Shown here one piece after another: positions 15,068 to 23,867 of a stretch of 31,498 nt of DNA. A program made the translations under genes and the position numbers. Origin of the DNA: Collinsella sp. (GTDB lineage: Bacteria > Actinomycetota > Coriobacteriia > Coriobacteriales > Coriobacteriaceae); assembly GCA_019414265.1 (NCBI GenBank), contig DXMJ01000001.1, positions 1,266-32,763 on the forward strand, written 5' to 3'. The notes under the pieces are model-generated. The model was given only the letters and a program-made list of their open reading frames with translations, was not told where the DNA came from and ran no database searches. Numbering within the stretch: the stretch's first letter is position 1; each line of letters opens with the position of its first letter.

Positions 15068-16516
15068 TTATGCCTCGACGGATTCAACGGCCTCAGAATC
15101 GCCGCTCTTGGACTTCAACGGCATCTTCTCCTGTCCTTCAAATCCAAAAATCATCGCCAACGCAAACGTCACGGCACCGCCAGCAAGACACCCGATGGTG
15201 CCAGGGATGATATCCTGAGCAAACATGAGCACGTTCATCCATGGGAAACCAACGCCAGTGAAGATATAGACGTTGGCATGAAGAAGGCTTACCAGCAGAC
15301 CACCGACAGCACCACCAATCATGTTCCAGGCAAGAGCCTTCTTGTCGCGAAACAGGATGCCGTAGATGATGGGCTCACTCACGCGACCGAAGGCATAGGT
15401 GATGAACAAGTTCCAGCCCGTGGCTCGACTCTCCTTGTCCTTAGTGCGCAGGCCATAGGCGAGCGCGATGGCAAGCGTGGTGTAGGCTACAACCGCGGTG
15501 CCGGGGTATAAGATGGCGTCGTAACCGTTCTGGAGCGCGGCGGGCAATATGGCGGTATAGATCGGCACGTGCATGCCGGTGGCGATGATCAGATTCCAGA
15601 ATGCGCCGATAACCGCGGTCGCAGCGGGACCGGCAACAGAGGCGAGCCAAATGATGAAATCGGCCACAAGGCCCATGACAAATTGGACGGCAGGGCCGCA
15701 GAGGCACAGCGCGACCGGCAACATCACGAGCACCGTACCCACGGGTACGATCAGAATGCGCAACATATCAGGCGAGATCTTCTTAAAGAAGCGCTCAACA
15801 TAGGACTGGGCCCAGGTGATCAAGATGACCGGAAGAACAGCCTGGGTGTAGTTGACGAGCTGCATGGGGATGCCGAAGACGCTGAAAGGCTTTCCGTCCT
15901 CAACAATAACGAGCATGTCGGGATAAATCATCACAACAGCGATGAGCAGTGCCAGCACAGGACTCGTTTTGAACTTCTTAGCCGAGCTATAGGCGGCAAA
16001 CACCGGGAAGTAGTAATACGCCGCATCGCCCACCAGGGAAAGGATCCGATACAGGTCGCTCGTTTCGGACATAAAACCGGCGCCTTCGGGCCCAAACAGA
16101 ATAACGAGCATCTTGAAGATACCGGCGACACAAAAGATCGGAAGGATCGGGGTGATAGCGCCGCTCACGGCATCGAGCAGCTGATTGAAGAGGTGCTTGG
16201 GCGCCAAGCGCTCCTTCCAGCTAAGCTGAGGGCCATCGAGTTCCTCGTCAATCGATACCGTGACCTCGAATCCGCCCTGCTTACAAACCTCGTCGTAGAC
16301 CTTGTCGACCGTGGGCCCGACCACCAGCTGCACCTGCCCTCCGGCGTGCACGACGCTGATGATAGACGAGATGTCCTCAAGCTTCTCATCATTCGAGAGG
16401 CTTTCATCCTTGAGGTTGAAGCGCAGGCGCGTCATGCAATGCGTAACCGAAGCCACGTTTTCCGCCCCGCCCACAGTGGAGAGAATCTGCTCTGCCACCT
16501 TTTTGTAATTTGCCAT
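15068..16516 (-). CDS. PTS beta-glucoside-type EIIBC permease
   Basis: 482-residue membrane component of the sugar phosphotransferase system. The N-terminal IIB domain (about 1-90) has the phosphorylated C27 in VTHCMTRLRF. The IIC domain with about ten membrane segments follows (about 105-460; GAITPILPIFCVAGIFKML and GRVSEPIIYGILFR are typical). There is no IIA domain, so phosphate must come from a IIA encoded elsewhere. It imports and phosphorylates a beta-glucoside for the downstream hydrolase. Start: the second of two tandem ATGs (16516), seven bases after GGAG; the first (16519) is possible. It lies 70 bases after the antiterminator gene. The sugar cannot be specified. Confidence 0.94.
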   Translation of the reverse strand: MANYKKVAEQILSTVGGAENVASVTHCMTRLRFNLKDESLSNDEKLEDISSIISVVHAGGQVQLVVGPTVDKVYDEVCKQGGFEVTVSIDEELDGPQLSWKERLAPKHLFNQLLDAVSGAITPILPIFCVAGIFKMLVILFGPEGAGFMSETSDLYRILSLVGDAAYYYFPVFAAYSSAKKFKTSPVLALLIAVVMIYPDMLVIVEDGKPFSVFGIPMQLVNYTQAVLPVILITWAQSYVERFFKKISPDMLRILIVPVGTVLVMLPVALCLCGPAVQFVMGLVADFIIWLASVAGPAATAVIGAFWNLIIATGMHVPIYTAILPAALQNGYDAILYPGTAVVAYTTLAIALAYGLRTKDKESRATGWNLFITYAFGRVSEPIIYGILFRDKKALAWNMIGGAVGGLLVSLLHANVYIFTGVGFPWMNVLMFAQDIIPGTIGCLAGGAVTFALAMIFGFEGQEKMPLKSKSGDSEAVESVEA

Positions 16517-16586
16517 CATTGGCTCCTTTGCACAATCTTGGCTTACTGTTCGAATCGGCAAAGGTCATGCCCCGAATGGCTACGGG

Positions 16587-17426
16587 TTACAATCCTTTTT
16601 TGGAGATGATCCGGTTGAGATGGATCATCAGATAGAGTTCCTCCTCCTCGGAGAGCGTGGCGTCCCACGTTTCACGACAATAGGAACCGATATGCTTCAC
16701 GCACTCTGCCAACTGCGGAAACTCCTCACGAAAGTTCTTGTACATCTGCATGTTGGCGCTGTTCAGCGACTCGCCGGCTTGAATGCGCTTGAACAGGTAC
16801 CGCAGATGCGTGGCATAGCGAGTGAAATCGTAGGAATCGCGGTCAACGATGATGCGAAAATCACTCTCGACGATCTCAGTGACATCTTCTAGCATATCGT
16901 CAAACTGCTTGGTGGGTTTGCTCGCGGTCTCGATGGCCTGAACAACCCGCGCATTGACGAGATTCATGGCAATGCTGGCAATCTCATCCTTGGGAAGCCG
17001 CTCTCCGAGCTCCTTCTCGAGTCGCATGACGATAAACTGGGCAGCCTTGTATTCCTTCGGATACGTCTCCCGCACTTCATAGGCAAGAGGCATCGCGATG
17101 CGGACCCCCTTTTGGGCTCGCGCAACGGCAAACGACAGGTGATCAGCCATGAACAGCGTCGCATTGGTCGAGAGGTCGTAGGGCAGTTCGTTGGCAACGA
17201 TGTCCATAACTTTCGCCGCAAACATCACGATATCCGAGGGAAGATCCCTCATGACATCTTGTCCTTTAGGATCAATGTCGTAAAACGTATGCTCGATTTT
17301 AGAAAGAGGGAGCTCTCGAGGAAAATCTCCGCCGAAACCGACGCCCCTGCCCATGGCGATGACATCTCGCCCCTGTCCGTCACGGCAAAGAACCGCGTTG
17401 TTGTTAAGCTTTTTAATTGCAAGCAT
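16587..17426 (-). CDS. BglG/LicT-family transcriptional antiterminator
   Basis: 279 residues. The RNA-binding CAT domain (about 1-56: AIKKLNNNAVLC, GRGVGFG) is followed by two PTS regulation domains. PRD1 has H96 (MADHLSFA), but its second usual histidine is replaced by N155 (IAMNLVNA, where the family normally reads LHI). PRD2 keeps H207 (YATHLRYL) and H269 (LMIHLNRI), which match LicT numbering. The protein should bind the RAT elements in its own leader when inducer is present and PRD2 is phosphorylated by HPr, and be inactivated through PRD1 by the EIIBC. Start: ATG 17426 with AAAGGAGG upstream; the longer in-frame start at 17495 lies within the leader terminator. Confidence 0.94.
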   Translation of the reverse strand: MLAIKKLNNNAVLCRDGQGRDVIAMGRGVGFGGDFPRELPLSKIEHTFYDIDPKGQDVMRDLPSDIVMFAAKVMDIVANELPYDLSTNATLFMADHLSFAVARAQKGVRIAMPLAYEVRETYPKEYKAAQFIVMRLEKELGERLPKDEIASIAMNLVNARVVQAIETASKPTKQFDDMLEDVTEIVESDFRIIVDRDSYDFTRYATHLRYLFKRIQAGESLNSANMQMYKNFREEFPQLAECVKHIGSYCRETWDATLSEEEELYLMIHLNRIISKKGL

Positions 17427-17455
17427 GGTGAACCTCCTTTCAAGAACACTCACAG

Positions 17456-17500
17456 AAAAAGGCATGATAGCCAATAGCAGTGCTATTGCGGTCATGCCTT
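17456..17500 (-). terminator. Leader attenuator terminator of the bgl operon
   Basis: Minus-strand hairpin: AAGGCATGA and GCAATAGCA pair with TGCTATTG and TATCATGCCTT with a small internal mismatch, followed by TTTTT (17460-17456). The 5' arm is shared with the RAT2 element, the classical arrangement for antitermination. Confidence 0.88.
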
Positions 17501-17512
17501 ACGTAACAATCC
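17490..17512 (-). promoter_or_regulatory. RAT element 2 overlapping the terminator
   Basis: Minus strand begins GGATTGTTAC and ends AGGCATGACC, matching the ends of LicT/BglG antiterminator targets, with an unusually short middle (GTA). It overlaps the 5' arm of the terminator, so protein binding would prevent terminator folding. Confidence 0.75.
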
Positions 17513-17528
17513 GTGTTGTATTGCTCTT

Positions 17529-17558
17529 GGGCATGCCTCCACACAGGAGTAACAATCC
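17529..17558 (-). promoter_or_regulatory. RAT element 1 near the transcript start
   Basis: Minus strand GGATTGTTACTCC, loop, GGAGGCATGCCC: the CTCC/GGAG stem and flanking bulges follow the RAT pattern more closely than RAT2. No terminator directly overlaps it. It may act as a second binding site for the antiterminator. Confidence 0.7.
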
Positions 17559-17572
17559 AAGATGCAGAATGC

Positions 17573-17578
17573 ATTATA
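17573..17578 (-). promoter_or_regulatory. -10 box of the bgl operon promoter
   Basis: A perfect TATAAT on the minus strand about 15 bases before RAT1. No convincing -35 is found at 16-18 bases upstream, where the sequence is a GC-rich CCCCGGGG palindrome. An activator may be needed. Confidence 0.55.
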
Positions 17579-17675
17579 GCGCTCTCCCCGCCCCGGGGAC
17601 CATCGGGCTGGCGAACGGTAGATGTCGGCCCGCCAGCGGCCACATCGAGCAGATGGGCGTGCTTCGATCCCGAGC

Positions 17676-18650
17676 CTAGCCTAGGATGCGGGCCATGCGC
17701 GCCTTGAACTCGGACAGAAAGCGCGGGGCGTCCACGGTGAGTGCCACAAGCGCGCTCTTGTCGGGATCGGACAGACAGTGCTCGTCGCAGATGGTGCGGC
17801 CGCGATACTCGCCCAGCAAGTCAACGCGCAGGTTACAGCCGAGCGCGCCCACGAGCGTGGGATCAATCGCCACGGCAACCGCCAGCGGATCGTGCAGCGC
17901 GCAGCCGCCCAGGTAGGGCGCGTTCATTTCGTACGAACCGATATAGTGCTCGACCATGCTCGCAAACGCGCAGCCAGCCATAGTGCCCGAGCCCGTCCAG
18001 CCGGCAACGTCGCGGCGCGTGAGCACCACGCGATGCGTCACATCCAGCCCCACCATAGTGAGCTTGCGGCCCGAACGCAGCACGGCATCGGCCGCCTCGG
18101 GGTCGCTCGCCATGTTGGCCTCGGCACCGGCGCTCACGTTTCCGGGCACGGTAAGCGCACCGCCCATCACGACCACGCGACCGATAGACATCATCTCCGC
18201 CGCATCGCGCTCCAGGGCAAGCGCCAGATTGGTGAGCGGGCCGGTCGCAACGTAGACCAGATCGGGACCATAGGTACGCGCGGCATCAATCAGGTAATCG
18301 ACCGCCGCATTGCCGTCGGCCGACGTCGCGCCCACCGGCTCGTACGGCGAGGCGGGCACGCTTGCGCCGCCGATGCCGTTCTTGCCGTGGATAAGCGTGG
18401 TGGACGCCGGCGGCGTGTAGGGTTCGGTCGCCTTCATGGGACGATCGGCGCCCAGGTACACCGGCACCTCGGGACGACCCAACAGGTCGAGCACCGCCAA
18501 GCAGTTGTGCGCCGACTGCTCGACGCGCACGTTGCCAAAGCACGTGGTGATGCCGACGAGCTCCACCTCGGGGCTCGCGATGGCGTAGGCAAGCGCCATC
18601 GCATCATCCACACCCATATCCAGATCAAGGATCAGCTTCTTGGTTGCCAT
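17676..18650 (-). CDS. Inosine/uridine-preferring nucleoside hydrolase
   Basis: 324 residues of the IUNH family, which hydrolyse ribonucleosides to ribose and base using Ca2+. The N-terminal aspartate cluster reads LDLDMGVDDAMAL (D9, D11, D15, D16), with Met where most members have Pro in DTDPGxDD. Further motifs are ATGPLTNLALAL, VVVMGGAL and ALHDPLAVA (H253, D254). Start: ATG 18650. It follows the ribokinase gene after four bases, so the two form an operon in which released ribose is phosphorylated directly. Base preference cannot be read from sequence. A GC-rich imperfect hairpin (GCTGGCG/CGCCAGC, about 17607-17638) follows the gene and may terminate it. Confidence 0.93.
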   Translation of the reverse strand: MATKKLILDLDMGVDDAMALAYAIASPEVELVGITTCFGNVRVEQSAHNCLAVLDLLGRPEVPVYLGADRPMKATEPYTPPASTTLIHGKNGIGGASVPASPYEPVGATSADGNAAVDYLIDAARTYGPDLVYVATGPLTNLALALERDAAEMMSIGRVVVMGGALTVPGNVSAGAEANMASDPEAADAVLRSGRKLTMVGLDVTHRVVLTRRDVAGWTGSGTMAGCAFASMVEHYIGSYEMNAPYLGGCALHDPLAVAVAIDPTLVGALGCNLRVDLLGEYRGRTICDEHCLSDPDKSALVALTVDAPRFLSEFKARMARILG

Positions 18651-18654
18651 TGTT

Positions 18655-19650
18655 CTACTCCGCTTCTCCGTCTACATCCAAACCGTCTAAACCAAACTTG
18701 TGCTCGACTTCCGCACGCGTGGGAATTGATTGCTGAGCGCCCAGGCGCGACACCGTCACCGCCGAGGCGCGAGCACCCGCCGCCATGCACTCAAAGAGCG
18801 GCAGGCCCTCCAGACGAGCCGCCGCCAACGCGCCGATAAACGTATCGCCCGCGGCCGTCGTATCGACCACCGCGCTCGAAAGCGCCGGCATGCGCAGCGG
18901 CTCACCGCCATCGCCGAGCGTAACCGAGCCGGCGCCGCCCAACGTGATGACCGCAGCCCCGGCGCCCTTGTCGAGCAGCGCATTGAGCGCGGCGACGCAA
19001 CTCGCATCATCCGTGGGCAGAATGCCCGTCAGTACCTGGCACTCGGTCTCGTTGGGGCAGACCAGGTCGACCGCTGGCCACGCTCCTGCCGGCAGGTCGC
19101 AGGCGGGCGCCGGGTTAAAGATCGTATAGAACCCCAGCTCGTGAGCGCAAGCAAGCGCCCCGGCCGTCGCCGCAAGGTCACATTCGCCCTGGGCGATAAA
19201 GACGCCGCCAGCAGCCGGGGCAATCTCGCTGGCATCGCCGTCGAGCTCGTCGGCCACCAAGCGCCTCAGTGCGCGGGCAACGTCCTCGCCCGCAAGCGCA
19301 TGGTTGGCGCCCGGCGACAGCACGATGCGGTTGTCGCTCTCACAGCGAATGATAGTCGCAGTACCGGTCTCCACGTCGTCGAGACGTGTCACGGACTCAA
19401 CGCCCACGCCGGCATCTTGGAGCCCTGCCACAAGCGCATCGCCAAAGGTATCGCGCCCAACAGCGCCGATCATGCACGTGCGCGCACCCATGCGCGCAGC
19501 GGCAACGGCCTGATTGGCTCCCTTACCGCCGGCGTTGGTGATAAAACCGCTGCCATCGACCGTCTCGCCCGCGCGCGGCATGCGCTCGCACGCCACCGAA
19601 AGGTCCATGTTCATGCTGCCGAACACCGCAACGATGCTGTGATCCGCCAT
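18655..19650 (-). CDS. rbsK: Ribokinase (PfkB family)
   Basis: 331 residues. It contains the sugar-binding motif NAGGKGANQAVAAARMGA near the N-terminus and the PfkB signature DTTAAGDTFIGAL with catalytic D269. The enzyme phosphorylates ribose to ribose-5-phosphate with ATP. Start: ATG 19650 with GAGGAGG upstream; the in-frame extension to 19779 has no ribosome site. Pairing with the nucleoside hydrolase four bases downstream indicates ribonucleoside salvage, feeding the pentose phosphate pathway. PfkB enzymes are hard to tell apart, but the operon partner supports ribose. Confidence 0.92.
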   Translation of the reverse strand: MADHSIVAVFGSMNMDLSVACERMPRAGETVDGSGFITNAGGKGANQAVAAARMGARTCMIGAVGRDTFGDALVAGLQDAGVGVESVTRLDDVETGTATIIRCESDNRIVLSPGANHALAGEDVARALRRLVADELDGDASEIAPAAGGVFIAQGECDLAATAGALACAHELGFYTIFNPAPACDLPAGAWPAVDLVCPNETECQVLTGILPTDDASCVAALNALLDKGAGAAVITLGGAGSVTLGDGGEPLRMPALSSAVVDTTAAGDTFIGALAAARLEGLPLFECMAAGARASAVTVSRLGAQQSIPTRAEVEHKFGLDGLDVDGEAE

Positions 19651-19726
19651 GGAAACCTCCTCGTCTTCGGGCTTTGCGCCCACCATCGACCAACGATTGT
19701 GCACTCTCGCACCCCCTATAACTTTA

Positions 19727-19744
19727 GTCCACTTTGATGTGGAC
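19727..19744. promoter_or_regulatory. Palindrome upstream of rbsK, possible operator
   Basis: GTCCAC-TTTGAT-GTGGAC, perfect 6-bp arms, about 75 bases before the rbsK start and just upstream of a -10-like TTATAG on the minus strand. The regulator is unknown. Confidence 0.4.
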
Positions 19745-19792
19745 GCGCGCTTGAGCTTGCGCCAGCAGCAAGCATTCACAGGGGCAGGCAGC

Positions 19793-19798
19793 TACAAT
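19793..19798 (+). promoter_or_regulatory. -10-like box upstream of the acyltransferase
   Basis: TACAAT on the plus strand 40 bases before the start codon. No good -35 is visible. It marks the divergent start of the only plus-strand gene. Confidence 0.4.
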
Positions 19799-19837
19799 GA
19801 ATACGTGCTGATTATTCTCGTCATTGGATGATGTTTT

Positions 19838-22054
19838 ATGGAACAATTCTCGCAATCGGGCTCGCGCGGTCGACGCCGCACGGGCAACGAGCCGGCGCCG
19901 CACGAACGCGTGAAGGGCGAGCGCCGTGCCAACGAGCCGCGACGCACCGCGAGCCCCCATCGCGCTTCTGCCAACAACGCTGGCCGCGCCAACACTCCCG
20001 CCGCGGAGCAGACGCCTGCTCGCCCCAAGTCCCGCTACATCCCTGCGCTCGACGGCCTGCGCACGCTTGCCGTCGTCGCGGTGGTGCTCTATCACCTCAA
20101 CCTCACGTGGGCTCAGGGCGGCCTGCTTGGCGTCACGATCTTCTTTGTGCTTTCGGGCTATCTGATCACACGCCTGCTACTCAACGAAGTCGCTAACACC
20201 GGCCGCATCGACCTCAAGAGCTTCTGGATCCGCCGCATCCGTCGCCTGGTCCCCGCCGTGGTGACCGTTGTGGTTGTAACCTGTGCGCTGTGCACCGTCT
20301 TCAACCACGTGATGCTCACCAAGATGCGTCCCGACATTCTGCCGTCGCTGCTGTTCTTTAACAACTGGTGGCAGATTATGCAGGACGTTTCGTACTTCAA
20401 CGCCCTGGGCGACCCCTCGCCGCTTACGCACTTTTGGTCGCTCGCCATCGAGGAACAATTCTACCTGGTTTGGCCACCGCTGCTGTTTGCCATGGTGTCC
20501 ATGCATGTGAGCAAACCCAACACGCGCCGTATGGTCCTGGGACTCGCAGCGGTATCCGCCCTTGCCATGATGGTGCTCTACAACCCTGCCGCCGACCCCA
20601 GCCGCGTGTACTACGGCACCGACACCCGCGTCTTCTCGCTGCTGCTGGGCGCCTGGATGGCCTTTATCCCCGATCGCGACCTGGCGCCGGTGCGTCTCGC
20701 TCATCGTTTGGGGCTCAATCGCCTGGCTGGCGCCGCCAAGCACGGCAAGAACGCCGAGGGCAAGCCTGGCGAGAAGGCCGACAACGCAGCCGAGACCGTC
20801 CCGGCACAGCCGAGCGCCCTCGTGCGCTTTTGGTCCTCGCCCGCATCCATCGATGTGTTGGGCGTCGTGGGTCTGGTTGGCCTTGCCGCCATGGTCGCGC
20901 TCACCAACGGCTACACCGCGTTCCAGTATCGCGGCGGCACGCTGCTATGCTCCATCCTCACGCTCATGGTCATCGCGGCCTGCGTGCAGCCCCAGGGAAT
21001 GGTTGCCCGCGCACTGTCCGCCGAGCCGCTCGTGTGGGTTGGCAAGCGCTCGTACAGCATCTACCTGTGGCACTATCCGCTACTGTTGCTCATGAACCCG
21101 GTCGCCAACATCAACGATACGCCGTGGTGGCAGTACATTTTGCAGGTGTTGTTGGTGGTCGCCGTAGCCGAATGTTCATATCGCTTTATCGAGACGCCGT
21201 TTAGAAAGGGCGCCTTTGGGCGCACCGTATCCGAGTTCCGCGACGGCACCACCGCGCCCGCCAACTGGGTGCGCGCGCACGTCCCTGTCTGCGCAGCCTG
21301 CGCTGTCGTGTTGGTCGTTGCACTGGGCGGCCTGATCTTTGTGCCGGAGACCTCCGCACTGAGCGGTGAGGGCGCCGAAGTCCTCAACAAGGAAGCCAAA
21401 AACACCGCGCCCACAGACCAACAGGCGGCCGACGACACCGACAAGGACAACGACGGCTTCCCCGATGGCTCCTACGACCTGTTGATGATCGGTGACTCCG
21501 TGTCGCTGCGCGCCGTTGATTCCTTTGACGGCGTGTTCCCGCACAGCCATATCGATGCCGAAAAGGGCCGCCAGTTTGATGCGGGCCGCGCGACATTTGA
21601 GGGCTATCTCCAACAGAACCTTGCCGGCAAGATCGTGGTCTTTGCACTGGGCACCAACGGCTTGGTAACCGACGACCAGATCGACGCCATCATGACCGAT
21701 GCAGGAGATAAGCGTATTGTGGTGTTTGTGAACACGCGCAGCCCGCAGCCGTGGGTTGGCTCTACCAACCAGGCCATCGCCAACGCTGCTACGCGCTACA
21801 AGAACGTGCGCGTTATCGACTGGTACGGATACAGTGCCAATCGCAACGACCTGTTCGATGGCGATGGCACGCACCTGTCGACCACTGGCGTGACTGAGTA
21901 CCTCAACTTGATCCACGATGCAGTCAAGAAGGACCTGCCCGTGCATCCCGAGGATCACGTCAACGATCTGCAGCCGGCGGCCGTCAAGTCTGCCACCGAC
22001 GCGCTCGTCAATGCGCTCGCTCTCAAGCCGCACAAGCTGGGCACCGACAAGTAA
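19838..22054 (+). CDS. OatA-type membrane O-acyltransferase with SGNH domain
   Basis: 738 residues. An arginine-rich cytoplasmic tail (1-66) precedes an Acyl_transf_3 membrane domain of about ten segments (67-500). Visible motifs are ALDGLRTLAVVAVVLYHLN, IRRIRRLVPAV and HFWSLAIEEQFYLVWPP. The extracytoplasmic SGNH domain (about 545-705) has GDS at 552-554 and the D676/H679 pair in DGDGTHLS. Such proteins pass acetyl groups across the membrane and attach them to peptidoglycan or other envelope glycans; OatA-like peptidoglycan acetylation, giving lysozyme resistance, is the likeliest role. The only plus-strand gene, monocistronic. The ribosome site is weak (GGATGATG). Confidence 0.93.
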   Translation: MEQFSQSGSRGRRRTGNEPAPHERVKGERRANEPRRTASPHRASANNAGRANTPAAEQTPARPKSRYIPALDGLRTLAVVAVVLYHLNLTWAQGGLLGVTIFFVLSGYLITRLLLNEVANTGRIDLKSFWIRRIRRLVPAVVTVVVVTCALCTVFNHVMLTKMRPDILPSLLFFNNWWQIMQDVSYFNALGDPSPLTHFWSLAIEEQFYLVWPPLLFAMVSMHVSKPNTRRMVLGLAAVSALAMMVLYNPAADPSRVYYGTDTRVFSLLLGAWMAFIPDRDLAPVRLAHRLGLNRLAGAAKHGKNAEGKPGEKADNAAETVPAQPSALVRFWSSPASIDVLGVVGLVGLAAMVALTNGYTAFQYRGGTLLCSILTLMVIAACVQPQGMVARALSAEPLVWVGKRSYSIYLWHYPLLLLMNPVANINDTPWWQYILQVLLVVAVAECSYRFIETPFRKGAFGRTVSEFRDGTTAPANWVRAHVPVCAACAVVLVVALGGLIFVPETSALSGEGAEVLNKEAKNTAPTDQQAADDTDKDNDGFPDGSYDLLMIGDSVSLRAVDSFDGVFPHSHIDAEKGRQFDAGRATFEGYLQQNLAGKIVVFALGTNGLVTDDQIDAIMTDAGDKRIVVFVNTRSPQPWVGSTNQAIANAATRYKNVRVIDWYGYSANRNDLFDGDGTHLSTTGVTEYLNLIHDAVKKDLPVHPEDHVNDLQPAAVKSATDALVNALALKPHKLGTDK

Positions 22055-22284
22055 CCTGCAGCGCAAACTTCCCACATCCGGAGGGGTGCGCCACGGCAGG
22101 CACCCCCTCCGACAGTTAGGGACGTTCCTTATGTGCCGGCACCCAGGGACACTCCTGACACAGCCGAGGAACGCCCTCCTTGCGACCAAATTCTGGGCGC
22201 CTCGCCACCCCGAACGTTGTTTCCAAGCCCACACCCGCAGCAAACAACCCAAAATCACTCTTTTCGAGCCGGCTCCAAGGGGTC
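22055..22284. other. Non-coding stretch after the acyltransferase
   Basis: A hairpin at 22080-22110 (GGAGGGGTGC pairing with GCACCCCCTCC, one bulge) may end the acyltransferase transcript, although no T-run follows. Next come GGGACGTTCCTT (22119-22130) and GTGCCGGCAC, similar to the GGGGAC palindromes elsewhere but degenerate. No gene was recognised here. Confidence 0.5.
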
Positions 22285-22514
22285 GTGGACAAAAAGGGGC
22301 AAATATGAGTACTGTTACCATTTTAGTAGCAGGCAAAACCACCCAAAATGACGTCCGAGCGACCCCTACAACCCCCTAAAGCAGCCAACCTGACTGGTTT
22401 AAGACATATTGGAGCCAATTTTAATGAACATACTATCGGCTATGTCCATTATCTTCTTGGATGTAAATGCTATTCACTTAGCAACAGTACTCATATTTGG
22501 CATTTTTTGTCCAC
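22285..22514. mobile_element. MITE-like element with long terminal inverted repeats
   Basis: The left end 22285-22331 and right end 22468-22514 are inverted copies. The outer 34 bases (from GTGGACAAAAA to AAATATGAGTACTGTT) differ at only about four positions, and similarity continues more weakly to TAGCA. The 230-base element lacks an ORF and is AT-richer than its surroundings. No convincing target-site duplication is visible. It resembles a non-autonomous transposable element; the autonomous partner is not in the window. Confidence 0.65.
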
Positions 22515-22543
22515 TGCCATATAACTAATGCCCTATAGCGGGC

Positions 22544-22578
22544 AAAAAACAGGCCGCAGTCCATCGCTGCGGCCTGTT
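22544..22578 (-). terminator. Rho-independent terminator after the Nramp-related gene
   Basis: The 12-bp perfect stem 22548-22559/22567-22578 is followed on the minus strand by a run of six T. It lies 18 bases beyond the stop codon. Confidence 0.92.
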
Positions 22579-22596
22579 CGGAAGCAAAAGTGGGCG

Positions 22597-23859
22597 TTAA
22601 GCGCTGTAGCCCATCGCCTGCAGGACAAACATGACGACCGTGAGCACCGTAATCACGCCGATAGTCGCCCACGTGAGCACGTTCCATACGCGGCCGTTGC
22701 GGTTGGCGCCCATAATGTGACGGTCGGCGGCGATAACCACCTGGAACACCAGAACCACGGGCAGTAGCACGCCATTGATGACCTGCGAGGTCATCATAAT
22801 CTGGAACAGATCGACGCCGGGCATAAGCACCAGCACGGCAGAGATACCGATGATGGCCGTAATGATGCCGCGATAGACCGGGGCCTCGTCCCAGCTGCGG
22901 TCGGCACCGCGCTCCCAGCCAAATGCCTCGCAGATAGCGCTCGACGTAACGCCCGGCAGCACGCAGGCAGCCAAGAAACTCGCCGCGACCAGGCCCGAGG
23001 CAAACAGTACCGTAGACCACTGACCCGCAATAGGCTCCAGCGCGCGGGCAGCATCGGCAGCATCGCTAATCTGAATACCCGCCGGGAACAACACCGTGCC
23101 GGTCGTGATGATAATAAAGCCGGCAATAACATCGGCGGCAAGCGAGCCGCTCACGGTATCAATACGCTGCAGCACGATGTCGTCCTCGCCCGCGTTCTTA
23201 TCGACCACGTTGTTCTGCGCCAAGAAAATCATCCACGGCGCGATGGTGGTACCGATCGTTGCGACCACGAGCGACACGTAGCTGGGGTCATTTTGAATGT
23301 TAGGCACGACCAGGTCGACCGCGACCTCACCCCAGTTGGGGCCAGCCATAAACGCGGCGACGATGTAGGTCACGAACACGCAGCTCACCAGCAGCAGAAT
23401 CTTCTCGATGCGCTGGAAACTCCCCGACATGGTAAGCATCCACACCAGCAGCGCCACCAACGGCACCGAGATGCTCGCCGGCACGCCAAAGAGGGCAAGG
23501 CCGCTCGCAATACCCGCAAACTCCGAAATGGTCACAGCCGTGTTGGCGATCAACAGCGCCGCCATAGCAAGTACACTCTTGCGCACGCCAAAGCGCTCGC
23601 GAATGAGCGATGCCAGGCCCTTGCCCGTCACGCAGCCGCAACGCGCCGCGGTCTCCTGCGTCACGATGAGCAGCACAGTCATGACGGGAAGCATCCAGAG
23701 CATCTTGTAGCCATAGCTGGCACCCGCACTGGAATACGTTGCAATGCCGCCGGCGTCATTGCCCGAAAGCGCCGCCAGCAGACCGGGACCCATAGCGCCA
23801 AAGATGGCCGCGATGGTCAGCTTTTGCTTGGTGCCCGACTTTTGCTTGGTATTTTGCAC
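22597..23859 (-). CDS. Nramp/SLC11-related transporter, probably Mg2+-type (NRMT)
   Basis: 420 residues with about eleven membrane segments. The TM1 metal-site motif DPGN of classical MntH/Nramp reads D35-A-G-G38, and the TM6 MPH motif reads A207-P208-W209 (GTTIAPWMIF). The lost TM6 methionine normally gives transition-metal selectivity. Its absence is, as I recall, the hallmark of the Mg2+-transporting NRMT clade characterised from the coriobacterium Eggerthella lenta. Start: GTG 23859, with TAGGTGG upstream overlapping the stop of the MgtE-like gene; no ATG fits. The tight link to an MgtE-like protein supports a Mg2+ role. Mn2+ transport remains possible until tested. Confidence 0.9.
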   Translation of the reverse strand: MQNTKQKSGTKQKLTIAAIFGAMGPGLLAALSGNDAGGIATYSSAGASYGYKMLWMLPVMTVLLIVTQETAARCGCVTGKGLASLIRERFGVRKSVLAMAALLIANTAVTISEFAGIASGLALFGVPASISVPLVALLVWMLTMSGSFQRIEKILLLVSCVFVTYIVAAFMAGPNWGEVAVDLVVPNIQNDPSYVSLVVATIGTTIAPWMIFLAQNNVVDKNAGEDDIVLQRIDTVSGSLAADVIAGFIIITTGTVLFPAGIQISDAADAARALEPIAGQWSTVLFASGLVAASFLAACVLPGVTSSAICEAFGWERGADRSWDEAPVYRGIITAIIGISAVLVLMPGVDLFQIMMTSQVINGVLLPVVLVFQVVIAADRHIMGANRNGRVWNVLTWATIGVITVLTVVMFVLQAMGYSA

Positions 23860-23867
23860 GCGACCAC

